Made by a program: the position numbers and the translations under genes. A stretch of DNA of 16,538 bases from PUPG01 sp041686485 (GTDB taxonomy: Bacteria; Bacteroidota; Bacteroidia; Bacteroidales; UBA7960), in NCBI GenBank assembly GCA_041686485.1, contig JAWLDT010000058.1, positions 1 to 16,538 of the forward strand, in the 5' to 3' direction. This document shows positions 1-8,356 of this stretch, piece by piece. The notes under the pieces were generated by a model, which saw nothing but the letters and a program-made list of their open reading frames with translations, had not been told where the DNA came from and did no database searches. Each line of letters opens with the position of its first letter. The first letter of the stretch is position 1.

Positions 1-64
1 AACAGTAAACAGTGAACAGTTCACGGTGAATTCCAACTTCTAATTTCTAACTTCTAATTTTTAA
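1..64. repeat. Tandem heptamer repeats (two short arrays)
   Basis: Bases 1-21 read as three copies of a 7-base unit, AACAGTA, AACAGTG, AACAGTT. Bases 37-64 read as four copies of another 7-base unit, CTTCTAA, TTTCTAA, CTTCTAA, TTTTTAA. A third 7-base array lies at 8221-8241. The 7-base period is seen directly; what it does is unknown. The rest of the leader up to the gene at 237 is AT-rich and shows no exact TAnnTTTG promoter; CATCTTTG at 176-183 is the nearest match. Confidence 0.7.
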
Positions 65-236
65 CCTCTTTTCTTCCAAAAATACAAACTTTTTCCATCC
101 CACTGAAAAATCATCAAAAAACCATGAATAATGCATAGAAGTAGCTTACAAATAGGTAATCTAAGATATTTTTTCCATCTTTGTAAGTCTGACAGACCGC
201 AAACGGCTGAGGGTTTTAAACTAATTTACGGTTACG

Positions 237-2177
237 ATGGGTCTTAGAATGCCTTCCTTCCTTTACCGGTGGCTCGTCGGGATACACCGGCGCTATGCCG
301 ACCGTTTCGTGTCGCCATGGCTGATCCTGGCCTTCGATGTGGTGGTCATCTTCTTTACCTTCTATGTAGCTTTCGCAGTACGGCTAAACTTTGAACTCCA
401 GCAGTTCGAGCTTGCCGTCGAAACACCCCAGGCCTTACTGGTTACCCTGGTCTATACCCTTTGTTTCCTCGGGTACCGGTCGTTCTCCGGTATTATACGG
501 CACACCGGCCTGAATGACGCCTACCGCCTCTTCCAGGCTACCGGATCCGCCTTTGCGCTGGTTCTGATCCTGGGCGGCACCATTCGCCTGTCAGGGGCAC
601 ACGTACCCTGGACCACCTCCTTTGCCGTTTACCTCATCCACTTCCTGCTGGCCTATTTCCTGCTAATGGCCGCCAGGGTGATCGTCAAGACGGTCTTCGC
701 CCAGGTGATACGCTCGGGCCGCGACAAAGGCTACCGCGTGATCATCTTCGGGGCCGGCTCCTCGGGGGTACTGGCACACAACGCCCTGGTCAACGATCCG
801 GCCACCATCTACGACGTCGTGGCGTTTGTCGACGACAACCCCCACAAAACGAACAAGCGTCTGGAAGGCGTGCCGGTAATCTCCCCGGAAGAGGCGCTGA
901 CACCCCGCTTCGTCAAACGAAGCGGCGCCGACCTGCTGGTGGTATCCATCCAGAAGATCCACCCCCGCCGGCGGGCAGAGGTCATCGAACGCGCCCTGGA
1001 GCTGGAAATGGAGGTGAAAGTAGTACCCCCGCTCGACCGCTGGGTGCACGGCCAACTATCTACCGCCCAGCTGCAAACAGTGCGCATCGAAGACCTGATG
1101 GAACGGGAGCAGATCCTGCTCGACAGCACCAACATCCAGGCCGACATCCGCGATAAGGTCGTGCTGGTGACAGGCGCCGCAGGCTCTATCGGCGGCGAGA
1201 TCGCCAGACAGGCACTGGCCTTCCGGCCTTTAACACTCATCCTGCTTGATCATGCCGAATCCGACCTCTACGACCTGCAATACGAGATCAACAATGCCGG
1301 CGACCTCAAAGACCTGGCAAACCGCACCCACTACATGGTGGCCAACGTAAAAGACCACTACCGCATGGAACAGGTGTTCCGAACCTTCCAGCCACAGATC
1401 ATCTACCACGCGGCAGCCTACAAGCACGTGCCGCTGATGGAGGACGTGCCCTACGAAGCCCTCCTCACCAATGTGTTTGGCACCAAAACCGTCGCCGACC
1501 TGGCCATACAGTACCACACGGAAAAGTTCGTGATGGTGTCGACAGACAAAGCCGTAAATCCCACCAACGTGATGGGCGCCTCCAAGCGGATAGCCGAGAT
1601 CTACACCCAGTGCCAGGACAATGAACCAACCCGCTTCATCACCACCCGCTTTGGCAACGTGCTCGACTCCAACGGCTCGGTGATCCCGCTCTTCCGGAAA
1701 CAGATCGAACGCGGCGGCCCGGTAACGGTGACCCACAAAGAGATCACCCGCTACTTCATGATGATCTCCGAAGCCTGTAACCTGGTGCTGGAAGCCGGCG
1801 CCATGGGCAAAGGAGGTGAGATATTCCTTTTCGACATGGGTGAGCCGGTGAAGATCATCGACCTGGCCAGCAAAATGATACAACTTACCGGACTGGAGCC
1901 CGGAAAAGACATCCTGATCAAAGAGATCGGCCTGCGGCCCGGCGAAAAACTCTACGAAGAGGTGCTCAACAAAGAGGAAAACACCATGGCCACCTACCAC
2001 CCCAAAATTCTGCTGGGCCGGGTGCGCCCCAATCAGCGCGAAAAGGTGTGCCGGCAGCTTGACGAACTATGGTCCATCATCCGCGAGGGCGACGACTTCG
2101 CCCTGGTCAAAAAGATGAAGGAGATGGTGCCCGAATACCATAGCGAAAACTCGGTATACAGCACCCTGGACCGTTAA
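237..2177 (+). CDS. Membrane-bound nucleoside-diphosphate-sugar dehydratase/epimerase (CapD/WbpM/PglF class)
   Basis: Large polysaccharide-biosynthesis enzyme of 646 residues, the usual length for the membrane-bound FlaA1/CapD relatives such as WbpM and PglF, which act on UDP-N-acetylhexosamines (typically 4,6-dehydration) for capsule, O-antigen or glycoprotein glycans. The N-terminus has about four hydrophobic segments (roughly residues 28-48, 66-88, 102-118, 126-146). A first Rossmann region follows with GAGSSG at 172-177. The catalytic short-chain dehydrogenase domain begins with the NAD-binding motif TGAAGSIG at 312-319, and has STDKA at 435-439 and the M446-xxx-K450 pair that replaces YxxxK in this class. 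LRPGEKLYEE at 566-575 is another family signature. The start at 237 has no clear ribosome binding site; ATG at 249 is a possible alternative. Codons end strongly in G or C, unlike most of the window. Exact sugar substrate cannot be told. Confidence 0.93.
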   Translation: MGLRMPSFLYRWLVGIHRRYADRFVSPWLILAFDVVVIFFTFYVAFAVRLNFELQQFELAVETPQALLVTLVYTLCFLGYRSFSGIIRHTGLNDAYRLFQATGSAFALVLILGGTIRLSGAHVPWTTSFAVYLIHFLLAYFLLMAARVIVKTVFAQVIRSGRDKGYRVIIFGAGSSGVLAHNALVNDPATIYDVVAFVDDNPHKTNKRLEGVPVISPEEALTPRFVKRSGADLLVVSIQKIHPRRRAEVIERALELEMEVKVVPPLDRWVHGQLSTAQLQTVRIEDLMEREQILLDSTNIQADIRDKVVLVTGAAGSIGGEIARQALAFRPLTLILLDHAESDLYDLQYEINNAGDLKDLANRTHYMVANVKDHYRMEQVFRTFQPQIIYHAAAYKHVPLMEDVPYEALLTNVFGTKTVADLAIQYHTEKFVMVSTDKAVNPTNVMGASKRIAEIYTQCQDNEPTRFITTRFGNVLDSNGSVIPLFRKQIERGGPVTVTHKEITRYFMMISEACNLVLEAGAMGKGGEIFLFDMGEPVKIIDLASKMIQLTGLEPGKDILIKEIGLRPGEKLYEEVLNKEENTMATYHPKILLGRVRPNQREKVCRQLDELWSIIREGDDFALVKKMKEMVPEYHSENSVYSTLDR

Positions 2178-2415
2178 ATCGCCCGGTAAAAAAGCCGGTC
2201 TTGCCTTTCGTCATTTTATTTCATAATTTCGTGAAACTGCTATAAACCATCGCCGGACGATGCTTATTTGGCATGAAGACATTCCTGCCGAAAACCCGAT
2301 TATCCGCGGCGGGGTGATATATAACCTGTAATGCCCGGTTGTGCCTCTCTTTGCATGTTTCACCTTACGACTATGGCCTGCAATTTATGTTGCGCTCTTG
2401 TAATAAATGAAACCT

Positions 2416-4092
2416 TTATATCCTGCGCAAAAAGTCCTCTCCCTTCGGTGTGATGCAGTACCGCTGTTGCTTGCTTTTTTCGTTCGTCCTGATAGTGAAA
2501 TCCAGCAATCCCAGCTCCTTCAAAGACTGCAGGTAAACACGCCTGTTTCTTGACTGGTAGGTTAACCCCAGTCCTTCTTCAAGAAGCTCCCGCCCTTTTT
2601 GGGGCCCCTCAGCACACAGGCGAAGGAGCCGGATGTGCTTTGGCGTTAAGGTTTCAGGTGTCCACTGCTTCTTAGCTGTTTTTGTGCTACGATAGATTTG
2701 TTTCCCTTCTTCAACATACAAACCCTCACTATCAGCAATATCGCGAACCTCCTGAATCAGCCAGTCAATATAGGCCTCAATGCGTGAAGCCAAAAAGTAT
2801 GGGAGACTTAACAGGTAGAAAATTTTACCCTGGGCTGTTCTGAGTTTGTCCAGCTGGCGGTTACCGGCATAAAAACGAATCGCTATATGAAGCGGAGAAT
2901 GATCCATAAAAACATGCAATGATTTCAGATGCCCCTTCGCGCCTGATTTTACTTCGATGGGGATGAGTTTGCCCTTGTACGGGTATATAAAATCGATTTC
3001 TGCATCAGACTGTTTTTTCTGACGAACCCAGAAGTGCAGTTTTTGCAAACTAAGGGATTGAAAAGAAAGCAGCTCCTGACCTACCAGGTGCTCAATAAGC
3101 TTACCCTGGTATACACCGTGAAGATCTTTTGTACCCAGGATATCTGTTTGCAACCCGGCAAAATAGTTGATCAAACCGGTATCCAGAAGCTGTATCCGTG
3201 GGGTTTTCTTGTAATCAGGTTCCAGAGGCAGCGTGGTTCCGGTGGTTGGATACAAAACATGCAAAAGATGGGTCTTTTCCAGCGCACGCAGCACCTCCCC
3301 GATAGCCTTTGCAGGATAGTTAGCATTGCCAAAACGCTGGAAGGTGGTACGATGACCTGCTTTCAGGATGGCCTGGTGAATAGCAAACCGGATGATCTGA
3401 AGCTGCTGGTCACTATTTGCATATTTCTCAGCATCCTGCAGGTAGGAACTGATCAGGGAATCATAAATAGCCCCCAGGGCACTGATGTCCCGATGTTTAC
3501 TGTAATGCTTGATGACCTCCGGCATTCCGCCCAACAGGGCATAAGTATGAAAAGCCTCCAGCAATGCAGGTTCAGCATATTTTTCTATGGGAATTTTTCG
3601 AAACTCCTCAAGCAGCTGCTCTTCACCCGTGGCTGTCAAAAACTCTTCAAACGAAACGGGCCGCAATACTTTATATTCAACCCGTCCGACAGGAAAAGTG
3701 AGGTTTTTGCCCAACAGGGTTTCCAGCATGCTGCCGGCAGCTATTACGGACAGCTCCGGCGCTTCTTCCTTAAAGTACCGCAACAGGTTTACGACTTTCG
3801 GAGACTCCTGGATCTCATCAATGAAAAGCAGGGTGTCGTCCAGGTATTTTTGCTGCAACCGTTTTTCCAGGAATATCCGGGTTAACAGCTGCCGGACATC
3901 ATCAAACGGCTCAAACAATTGAGCATCTTTCTGTTGTTCAAGGTTAATATAGATGTATTGCCTGAACTGTTTGCCGAATTCATGAACAAGGGTGGTTTTA
4001 CCAACCTGCCGTGCACCACGGATAACCAATGGTTTACGCCCCGGCGTCCTGCGCCAGGTTTCCAGTTCCTTGAGTTGAGTCCTATAAAACAT
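2416..4092 (-). CDS. AAA-family ATPase with DUF4143 nuclease-like domain and C-terminal winged helix
   Basis: Protein of 558 residues. Walker A is GARQVGKTT at 26-34 and Walker B is LLFIDE at 88-93, followed by a sensor-like AAGS at 118-121 (AAA_14 type). The middle part is DUF4143, ending in a PD-(D/E)XK-like core: E334, D367 in AEID, and E380-V-K382. That core is known across the family, but its activity is poorly defined. Most members end near residue 400-430; this one carries about 130 more residues. From about 478 to 558 this extra part looks like a winged helix (ELLEEGLGLTYQSRNRRVYL, then LKELGLL and a wing ending in YCITPKGEDFL), so DNA binding is plausible. The gene stands alone, convergent with the sugar enzyme. 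Start ATG at 4090-4092 lies about 17 bases past a TATCTTTG promoter element and a 33-bp-phased repeat array. Family is sure; biological role is not known. Confidence 0.9.
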   Translation of the reverse strand: MFYRTQLKELETWRRTPGRKPLVIRGARQVGKTTLVHEFGKQFRQYIYINLEQQKDAQLFEPFDDVRQLLTRIFLEKRLQQKYLDDTLLFIDEIQESPKVVNLLRYFKEEAPELSVIAAGSMLETLLGKNLTFPVGRVEYKVLRPVSFEEFLTATGEEQLLEEFRKIPIEKYAEPALLEAFHTYALLGGMPEVIKHYSKHRDISALGAIYDSLISSYLQDAEKYANSDQQLQIIRFAIHQAILKAGHRTTFQRFGNANYPAKAIGEVLRALEKTHLLHVLYPTTGTTLPLEPDYKKTPRIQLLDTGLINYFAGLQTDILGTKDLHGVYQGKLIEHLVGQELLSFQSLSLQKLHFWVRQKKQSDAEIDFIYPYKGKLIPIEVKSGAKGHLKSLHVFMDHSPLHIAIRFYAGNRQLDKLRTAQGKIFYLLSLPYFLASRIEAYIDWLIQEVRDIADSEGLYVEEGKQIYRSTKTAKKQWTPETLTPKHIRLLRLCAEGPQKGRELLEEGLGLTYQSRNRRVYLQSLKELGLLDFTIRTNEKSKQQRYCITPKGEDFLRRI

Positions 4093-4108
4093 GCCTGTAT
4101 TTTTACCA

Positions 4109-4116
4109 CAAAGATA
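4109..4116 (-). promoter_or_regulatory. Bacteroidota -7 promoter element TATCTTTG for the AAA ATPase
   Basis: On the minus strand these bases read TATCTTTG, an exact fit to the Bacteroidota -7 consensus TAnnTTTG, about 17 bases before the ATG at 4092. The usual -33 TTG is absent; the position where it should be is taken by the first 20-bp repeat of the array at 4127-4212. This suggests an activator-dependent or repeat-driven promoter with a very short leader. Confidence 0.55.
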
Positions 4117-4126
4117 AATAAAAATT

Positions 4127-4212
4127 CCCAGAGTAAGGGTTAATTTTTACAAAATATGACCCAAAGTAAGGGTTAATTTACCCTATTTTCACCCCAAAGT
4201 AAGGGTAAATTG
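4127..4212. repeat. Three 20-bp direct repeats at an exact 33-bp period upstream of the AAA ATPase
   Basis: Copies lie at 4127-4146, 4160-4179 and 4193-4212, all CCCARAGTAAGGGTWAATTK on the plus strand. The second differs from the first at one base and from the third at two. Start-to-start distance is 33 in both steps, about three helical turns, so bound proteins would sit on one face. On the minus strand each copy contains TTACTTTG, one base off the TAnnTTTG -7 box. The array sits just upstream of the ATPase promoter, so it most likely is an operator for a repeat-binding regulator, possibly the ATPase itself through its winged helix. The role is inference; the repeats are seen. Confidence 0.8.
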
Positions 4213-4333
4213 TTTCTGGCGCGGATGCTTTGGCAGACATTCATATCGCACAAATACTCACCTATCTAAAGTTGAAAGAACGAAAGTTGGGTATACTGAT
4301 CAACTTCAAAAAAACACAAAGCTTAATAGTTTC

Positions 4334-6694
4334 TTATTCTGTTCGCATAAAATCCCCGGGATTTTTATTCGCCACCCTGTGTGCATGCCAGGAAACCGTG
4401 GCCATTGCAACAAAAAGAGCCAGCATGACGGCCACGACAAAAGGTGCTACACCCAGTGAAATGTGATATGGAAAACCTGTCAACCACCTGCCCATGAAAT
4501 ACCATCCGGCAGGTATCGCTATCAGGGCCGCCAGCATCACAAGAACAAAAAACTCCTTTTGTAACAACAGGTGCAAACGGAGAAGGGAAGCGCCCAGAAC
4601 CTTGCGGATGGCAATTTCTTTCCTGCGTTTTTCAATAAGAAAAGAGGACAGCCCAAACAAGCCTAAAGCGGCAATCAGAATGGCAAAAACAGAAAAACCC
4701 CCAAATATTACCCCAAGCCGGTTCTCATCGTCATACAAATCACTGATCGAATCGTCGAGTAGTTGATAGGAGAGTGGCTCATCAGGATAATAAGTGGCAT
4801 AAGTCTGGTTTATATGTTCAATCGCCTTTGCTTTTGCCCCGGATTCCAGGTGGATACTGACCATTTGGGAGCGATTGTCTTCCCAGAGAAGCATAAGAGG
4901 CGCAATGGCCTTGTGCAAAGAGTTAAAATGAAAGTCAGGAACAACCCCAATGATTGTTTTGCGCCCCATTCCTGCCTGAACAGACTCTCCCAAAACCTCC
5001 TCAGGTGATTGGTCAAACCCCATTAACCGGAGCCATTGCTGATTGACCACTACATTACTGTGCTGATCTGTAGAAAGATCTCTGTCGGGCCACCTTCCGG
5101 CGAGCAAGTCAACCCCCAGCATGGAAAAATATTCCGGTGTGGCAGGCCAGTAATAAAACTGTTTCGCCTGACCTTCCTGGATAACGCTTTCCTGCCAGCC
5201 TACATTTCCAGGAACGGTATTGGTCAGGCTTACCTCCCGGATATACGGAACAGACAGCAGATCATGCCTGAAATCACTCCATGACTGACGGATACTTGTG
5301 TTGGAGCGGAAAAAGAGAACATCTTCCTTGTTGTATTCCATTTCCTTGTTCTGCATATACCACACCTGCTCGAATACGATAATGGTACCTGCGATAAGGG
5401 CAATACCTATAGCGAACTGAAATACCATCAGCCCTTTTCTGAACAGAGCAGCACCCTTGCTGCGGGTTAGCTCTCCCTTTAATACTTTTGCCGCCCGAAA
5501 GCCGCTCAGAAAGAAAGCCGGGTAAATGCCATTTAAAAATCCAATGATAATGCTTGACAGCAGGAATGCAACCATTAAAAACCCCGCTGACCAATCGCCA
5601 AGACTGATATCCACGCCTGCAAGATTGTTAAAATCAGGCAAAAATATTTCCACAAGGAGGATAGCCCCAAGCATCGCTATTATAGTGATCATGACAGACT
5701 CCGAGAGAAACTGCAAAACAAGACTTTTCCGGCTTCCCCCGAGCAGCTTCCTTATGCCGGTTTCTTTGGCCCTGGCAAATGCATGCGCGGTACTTAAGTT
5801 GATGAAGTTCACTATGGCTATGAATAAAACAAAACAGGCAATAAGCATAAATGCCACGGAGATGGTTTTGTTTCCATGGATAACACGCGTTTCAAAAGCT
5901 ACGTCCTGTGTATAATAAATATCTTTCACCGGCCGTAAACGCATCTCCCTGTCAAAATGAATGCCTGCGGTCTCATAGATAAACTGCAAGGCAGCTTCTT
6001 CAATTTGATCTTCTGTCTCAACCGGACAGGCCTCCTGCTGAAGCTTTACGTAGGTGAAGTGGTTCCAGTCTCCGGGACTTTCGAAATAATCATTTCCAAA
6101 AAACTCACCGAAAATCATAAAGGAAATAAAGGCATCCATCTTAATATGAAAATGGCTGATATCTTCCACAACACCAGTGACCACCAAATTATATTGATCA
6201 CGCAGACGAAGCACCTCGCCGACCGGGTTTTCCTTGCCAAAGATGCGTATTGCTTCACTGCGTGTTAACACAATGCTGTTTATGTTATCAAGTGCCGTTT
6301 GCGCATCACCATGAATGAACTTCAGTCCAAAAAAATCAAACACACCGGGATCAGCTGCAACAAAATGCTCTATCCTTATTACGTCACCGTCTTTGCGAAG
6401 CGGACTGTTGTATAACTGGTTGTTATTCAGCCTGACTGCCTCTTCCACCCCGGCACTTGCTCCCTCGGCCAGTCTCTTGTAAGCCGGACTTATGACGCCC
6501 CAATCTTCAAACTCAATTCGATAAATCCTGTCGGAATCCTCATACCACCTGTCGTAACGATATTGATCATGAAGGAAAAAGCCGATAAAAATAAACAAGG
6601 CAAGACCAAGGCTCAACCCAAACACATTAAGTATACTGGAAAGCTTATGCCTTCCAATGTTTCTCAACCCAATTATAAAATATTTACGGAGCAT
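4334..6694 (-). CDS. ABC transporter permease, MacB/FtsX type
   Basis: Inner-membrane permease of 786 residues, the normal size for the Bacteroidota two-block MacB/FtsX permeases. It opens with the characteristic MLRKYFIIGLRNIGRHKL lead, a first membrane helix at about 20-42, and a periplasmic MacB_PCD-like domain. Three helices follow (about 282-305, 332-356, 380-400), then a second block starting with the helix in GLMVFQFAIGIALIAGTIIV, a second periplasmic domain and three C-terminal helices. The FSVFAILIAALGLFGLSSFL and RRKEIAIRKVLGAS stretches are FtsX-domain signatures. Such permeases pair with a MacB-like ATPase to move lipoproteins or peptides, or to transmit force or signals. No ATPase lies beside it in the window, so the partner must be encoded elsewhere. 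Substrate unknown. No exact TAnnTTTG element is seen upstream. Confidence 0.92.
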   Translation of the reverse strand: MLRKYFIIGLRNIGRHKLSSILNVFGLSLGLALFIFIGFFLHDQYRYDRWYEDSDRIYRIEFEDWGVISPAYKRLAEGASAGVEEAVRLNNNQLYNSPLRKDGDVIRIEHFVAADPGVFDFFGLKFIHGDAQTALDNINSIVLTRSEAIRIFGKENPVGEVLRLRDQYNLVVTGVVEDISHFHIKMDAFISFMIFGEFFGNDYFESPGDWNHFTYVKLQQEACPVETEDQIEEAALQFIYETAGIHFDREMRLRPVKDIYYTQDVAFETRVIHGNKTISVAFMLIACFVLFIAIVNFINLSTAHAFARAKETGIRKLLGGSRKSLVLQFLSESVMITIIAMLGAILLVEIFLPDFNNLAGVDISLGDWSAGFLMVAFLLSSIIIGFLNGIYPAFFLSGFRAAKVLKGELTRSKGAALFRKGLMVFQFAIGIALIAGTIIVFEQVWYMQNKEMEYNKEDVLFFRSNTSIRQSWSDFRHDLLSVPYIREVSLTNTVPGNVGWQESVIQEGQAKQFYYWPATPEYFSMLGVDLLAGRWPDRDLSTDQHSNVVVNQQWLRLMGFDQSPEEVLGESVQAGMGRKTIIGVVPDFHFNSLHKAIAPLMLLWEDNRSQMVSIHLESGAKAKAIEHINQTYATYYPDEPLSYQLLDDSISDLYDDENRLGVIFGGFSVFAILIAALGLFGLSSFLIEKRRKEIAIRKVLGASLLRLHLLLQKEFFVLVMLAALIAIPAGWYFMGRWLTGFPYHISLGVAPFVVAVMLALFVAMATVSWHAHRVANKNPGDFMRTE

Positions 6695-7002
6695 GATTCA
6701 GGATTTTCAGGAATAAAACATTTTGTGATCATTAAGGATCATCAATAAGTGTTCCAGATCATGCAAAAAGCTTTTCAATAGATAGTTATGGGGTAATGGT
6801 GCGGTATTATGTCCAGGTTTCCCAAGGGGGTATGTTCATATTCGGATACTTTCTGTACGTAAATGAACAACTCTTCCAACATCATCACATTATGCATGTA
6901 CCTGAACGTCATACAAACAAAAGCCACCAATCAACAAAGAACCAGTTCACTTCAATAGCAATTTTTATAGACAGCAAAAGAATAACAGGTATAAAATTAT
7001 GT

Positions 7003-7017
7003 GTATTTTTGAAATAC
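7003..7017 (+). promoter_or_regulatory. Putative -7 element TATTTTTG inside a small palindrome
   Basis: TATTTTTG at 7004-7011 fits the Bacteroidota -7 consensus TAnnTTTG, but no TTG lies 19-21 bases upstream. It is embedded in GTATTT-TTG-AAATAC (7003-7017), two perfect 6-base arms round a 3-base centre, which could be an operator overlapping the promoter. It would give a leader of about 80 bases for the aldo/keto reductase. Confidence 0.4.
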
Positions 7018-7081
7018 AAAATACAAACTTTCTGATTTTTAGGATGATAAACAAACACAAAAACGGGTTTTACTAATTTAA

Positions 7082-7088
7082 AAAGGAG
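7082..7088 (+). promoter_or_regulatory. Strong Shine-Dalgarno AAAGGAG before the aldo/keto reductase
   Basis: AAAGGAG ends 8 bases before the ATG at 7097. It fixes the start and is unusual here, since the other genes of the window show no comparable site and Bacteroidota commonly lack one. Confidence 0.75.
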
Positions 7089-7096
7089 ATAAAACA

Positions 7097-8095
7097 ATGG
7101 CTGTAAAACATAAGAGACTTGGAAAGCACGGAGTTCTTGTTAGCAATATTTGCCTGGGGACGATGAACTTTGGGTGGCATACGAGCGAAGAAGATAGCTT
7201 CAAAATCATGGATCGCGCTTTAGAATTAGGTATCAATTTTTTTGATACTGCTGATGTCTATGGCTGGTCTGTGGAACGTGGGTATACGGAAGAAATTATC
7301 GGACGATGGTTTGCGCAAGGTGGAGGACGACGAGATGCTGTTGTGTTAACAACAAAAGTTTATAACATTGTGGATCGCAAGGCAAATTTACCTGAAGTCA
7401 ATAGTGATGGGAAAAGTCTGAGTGCCTATAAAATCCGGAAACATTGTGAAGGCAGCTTAAAGCGATTGCAAACCGACAGGATTGATTTATATCAGATGCA
7501 TCATATTGACCATGATTGTCCATGGGATGAGACATGGCAAAGCTTTGATACACTAGTTAAACAAGGGAAAGTAGTATATGTTGGTTCAAGTAATTTCGCG
7601 GGTTGGGATATAGCTACTGCATGCCAGGAGGCGTCCAAACGTGGTATCATGGGATTGGTGAGCGAGCAGAGTACATACAATCTCGATAACCGGATGGTTG
7701 AGCTTGAAGTTATTCCGGCATGCAGACATTATGGATTAGGCTTAATTCCCTGGGGTCCACTGGCAGGAGGACTTTTGGCCGGAGCCCTTGAGAAAAAGAA
7801 GGCTGGAAGGCGCAATGAGAAACACAATATCGAGAAGATAGAAAAAAAACGCGACCAGCTGGAGAAATATGAGACGCTGTGTAAAAAAATGGGTCATCCA
7901 CCCGGAGAAGTTGCACTGGCATGGTTGCTCCACAATCCGGTCGTGACAGCGCCAATTATTGGGCCACGAACAATTGAACAGCTCGAGAGTGCCGTTCGGG
8001 CTGCAACCATTCAGCTGGACGAAGAAGTCCTCAAAAAACTGGATGAAATATTCCCCGGCCCTGGTGGCGAAGCACCAATGGCATACGCCTGGTAA
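7097..8095 (+). CDS. Aldo/keto reductase
   Basis: NADPH-dependent oxidoreductase of 332 residues with a TIM-barrel fold, cytoplasmic by lack of any signal. The AKR catalytic tetrad is visible: D50 and Y55 in FFDTADVYG (48-56), K87 in VVLTTKVY, and H135 in LYQMHHID. The cofactor side is also present: VGSSNFAGW, the SEQSTYNLDNR segment, the LIPWGPLAGGLLAG stretch and the late PIIGPRTIEQLESAV that binds the 2'-phosphate end of NADPH. It resembles the YhdN/general-stress and potassium-channel-beta-like AKR groups that act on aldehydes or ketones; the real substrate is unknown. It stands alone between a divergent permease and the antiporter. The strong Shine-Dalgarno and the more AT-rich 5' half could mean acquisition from another lineage, which is only a hint. 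Confidence 0.95.
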   Translation: MAVKHKRLGKHGVLVSNICLGTMNFGWHTSEEDSFKIMDRALELGINFFDTADVYGWSVERGYTEEIIGRWFAQGGGRRDAVVLTTKVYNIVDRKANLPEVNSDGKSLSAYKIRKHCEGSLKRLQTDRIDLYQMHHIDHDCPWDETWQSFDTLVKQGKVVYVGSSNFAGWDIATACQEASKRGIMGLVSEQSTYNLDNRMVELEVIPACRHYGLGLIPWGPLAGGLLAGALEKKKAGRRNEKHNIEKIEKKRDQLEKYETLCKKMGHPPGEVALAWLLHNPVVTAPIIGPRTIEQLESAVRAATIQLDEEVLKKLDEIFPGPGGEAPMAYAW

Positions 8096-8156
8096 ACAAC
8101 ACCCGGTTTTTACCAATTTGTCATTTGCACTTAAATCTATAAACCGTAGTCGCCCA

Positions 8157-8172
8157 ATGGGCCCGAGCCCAT
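8157..8172 (+). terminator. GC-rich hairpin after the aldo/keto reductase
   Basis: ATGGGC at 8157-8162 pairs perfectly with GCCCAT at 8167-8172 round the loop CCGA. No U-rich tract follows (AT-rich bases instead), so a terminator role is only possible. Confidence 0.3.
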
Positions 8173-8220
8173 ATTATATAGCAAGATAACGATTTATTAT
8201 GTGATTCAAAATAGCTCGAA

Positions 8221-8241
8221 GAAAAATGAAAAATGAAAAAT
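8221..8241. repeat. Three tandem GAAAAAT heptamers
   Basis: Three perfect copies of GAAAAAT, starting at 8221, 8228 and 8235, followed by a partial fourth (GAAAA). The 7-base period matches the two arrays at 1-21 and 37-64 though the unit differs. It lies upstream of the antiporter promoter. Confidence 0.8.
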
Positions 8242-8300
8242 GAAAACAAATTTCAGGACGCTACAGATGCATGTATTGCAAAAAATGGCAGTAATTTAGG

Positions 8301-8331
8301 TTTTCCGTAACGCGTGATTTATATACTTTTG
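8301..8331 (+). promoter_or_regulatory. Promoter of the cation:proton antiporter gene
   Basis: TACTTTTG at 8324-8331 fits the Bacteroidota -7 box TAnnTTTG exactly. TTTT at 8301-8304, with a 19-base gap, sits where the -33 TTTG belongs. The leader to the ATG at 8357 would be about 20 bases. Confidence 0.55.
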
Positions 8332-8356
8332 CCAAATAGATTATTTGATTAACTCC

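Larger units (their letters stand above)
6749..7096. other. Intergenic region between divergent permease and reductase genes
   Basis: About 350 AT-rich bases with no supportable gene. Its right end holds the reductase promoter candidate at 7004-7011 and the ribosome binding site at 7082-7088. No clear structure is seen in 6749-6960. Confidence 0.5.

Noticed and set aside
1230..2000. 256-residue open frame on the minus strand
   Set aside because: Antisense shadow of the GC-rich sugar dehydratase gene.
3034..3885. 283-residue open frame on the plus strand
   Set aside because: Lies wholly antisense to the AAA/DUF4143 ATPase, whose motifs are clear; the translation has no family features.
4127..4212. 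CRISPR-like array (20-bp repeats with equal 13-bp gaps)
   Set aside because: Spacers of 13 bases are too short, copies are imperfect, no cas gene is near, and the array sits on a promoter.
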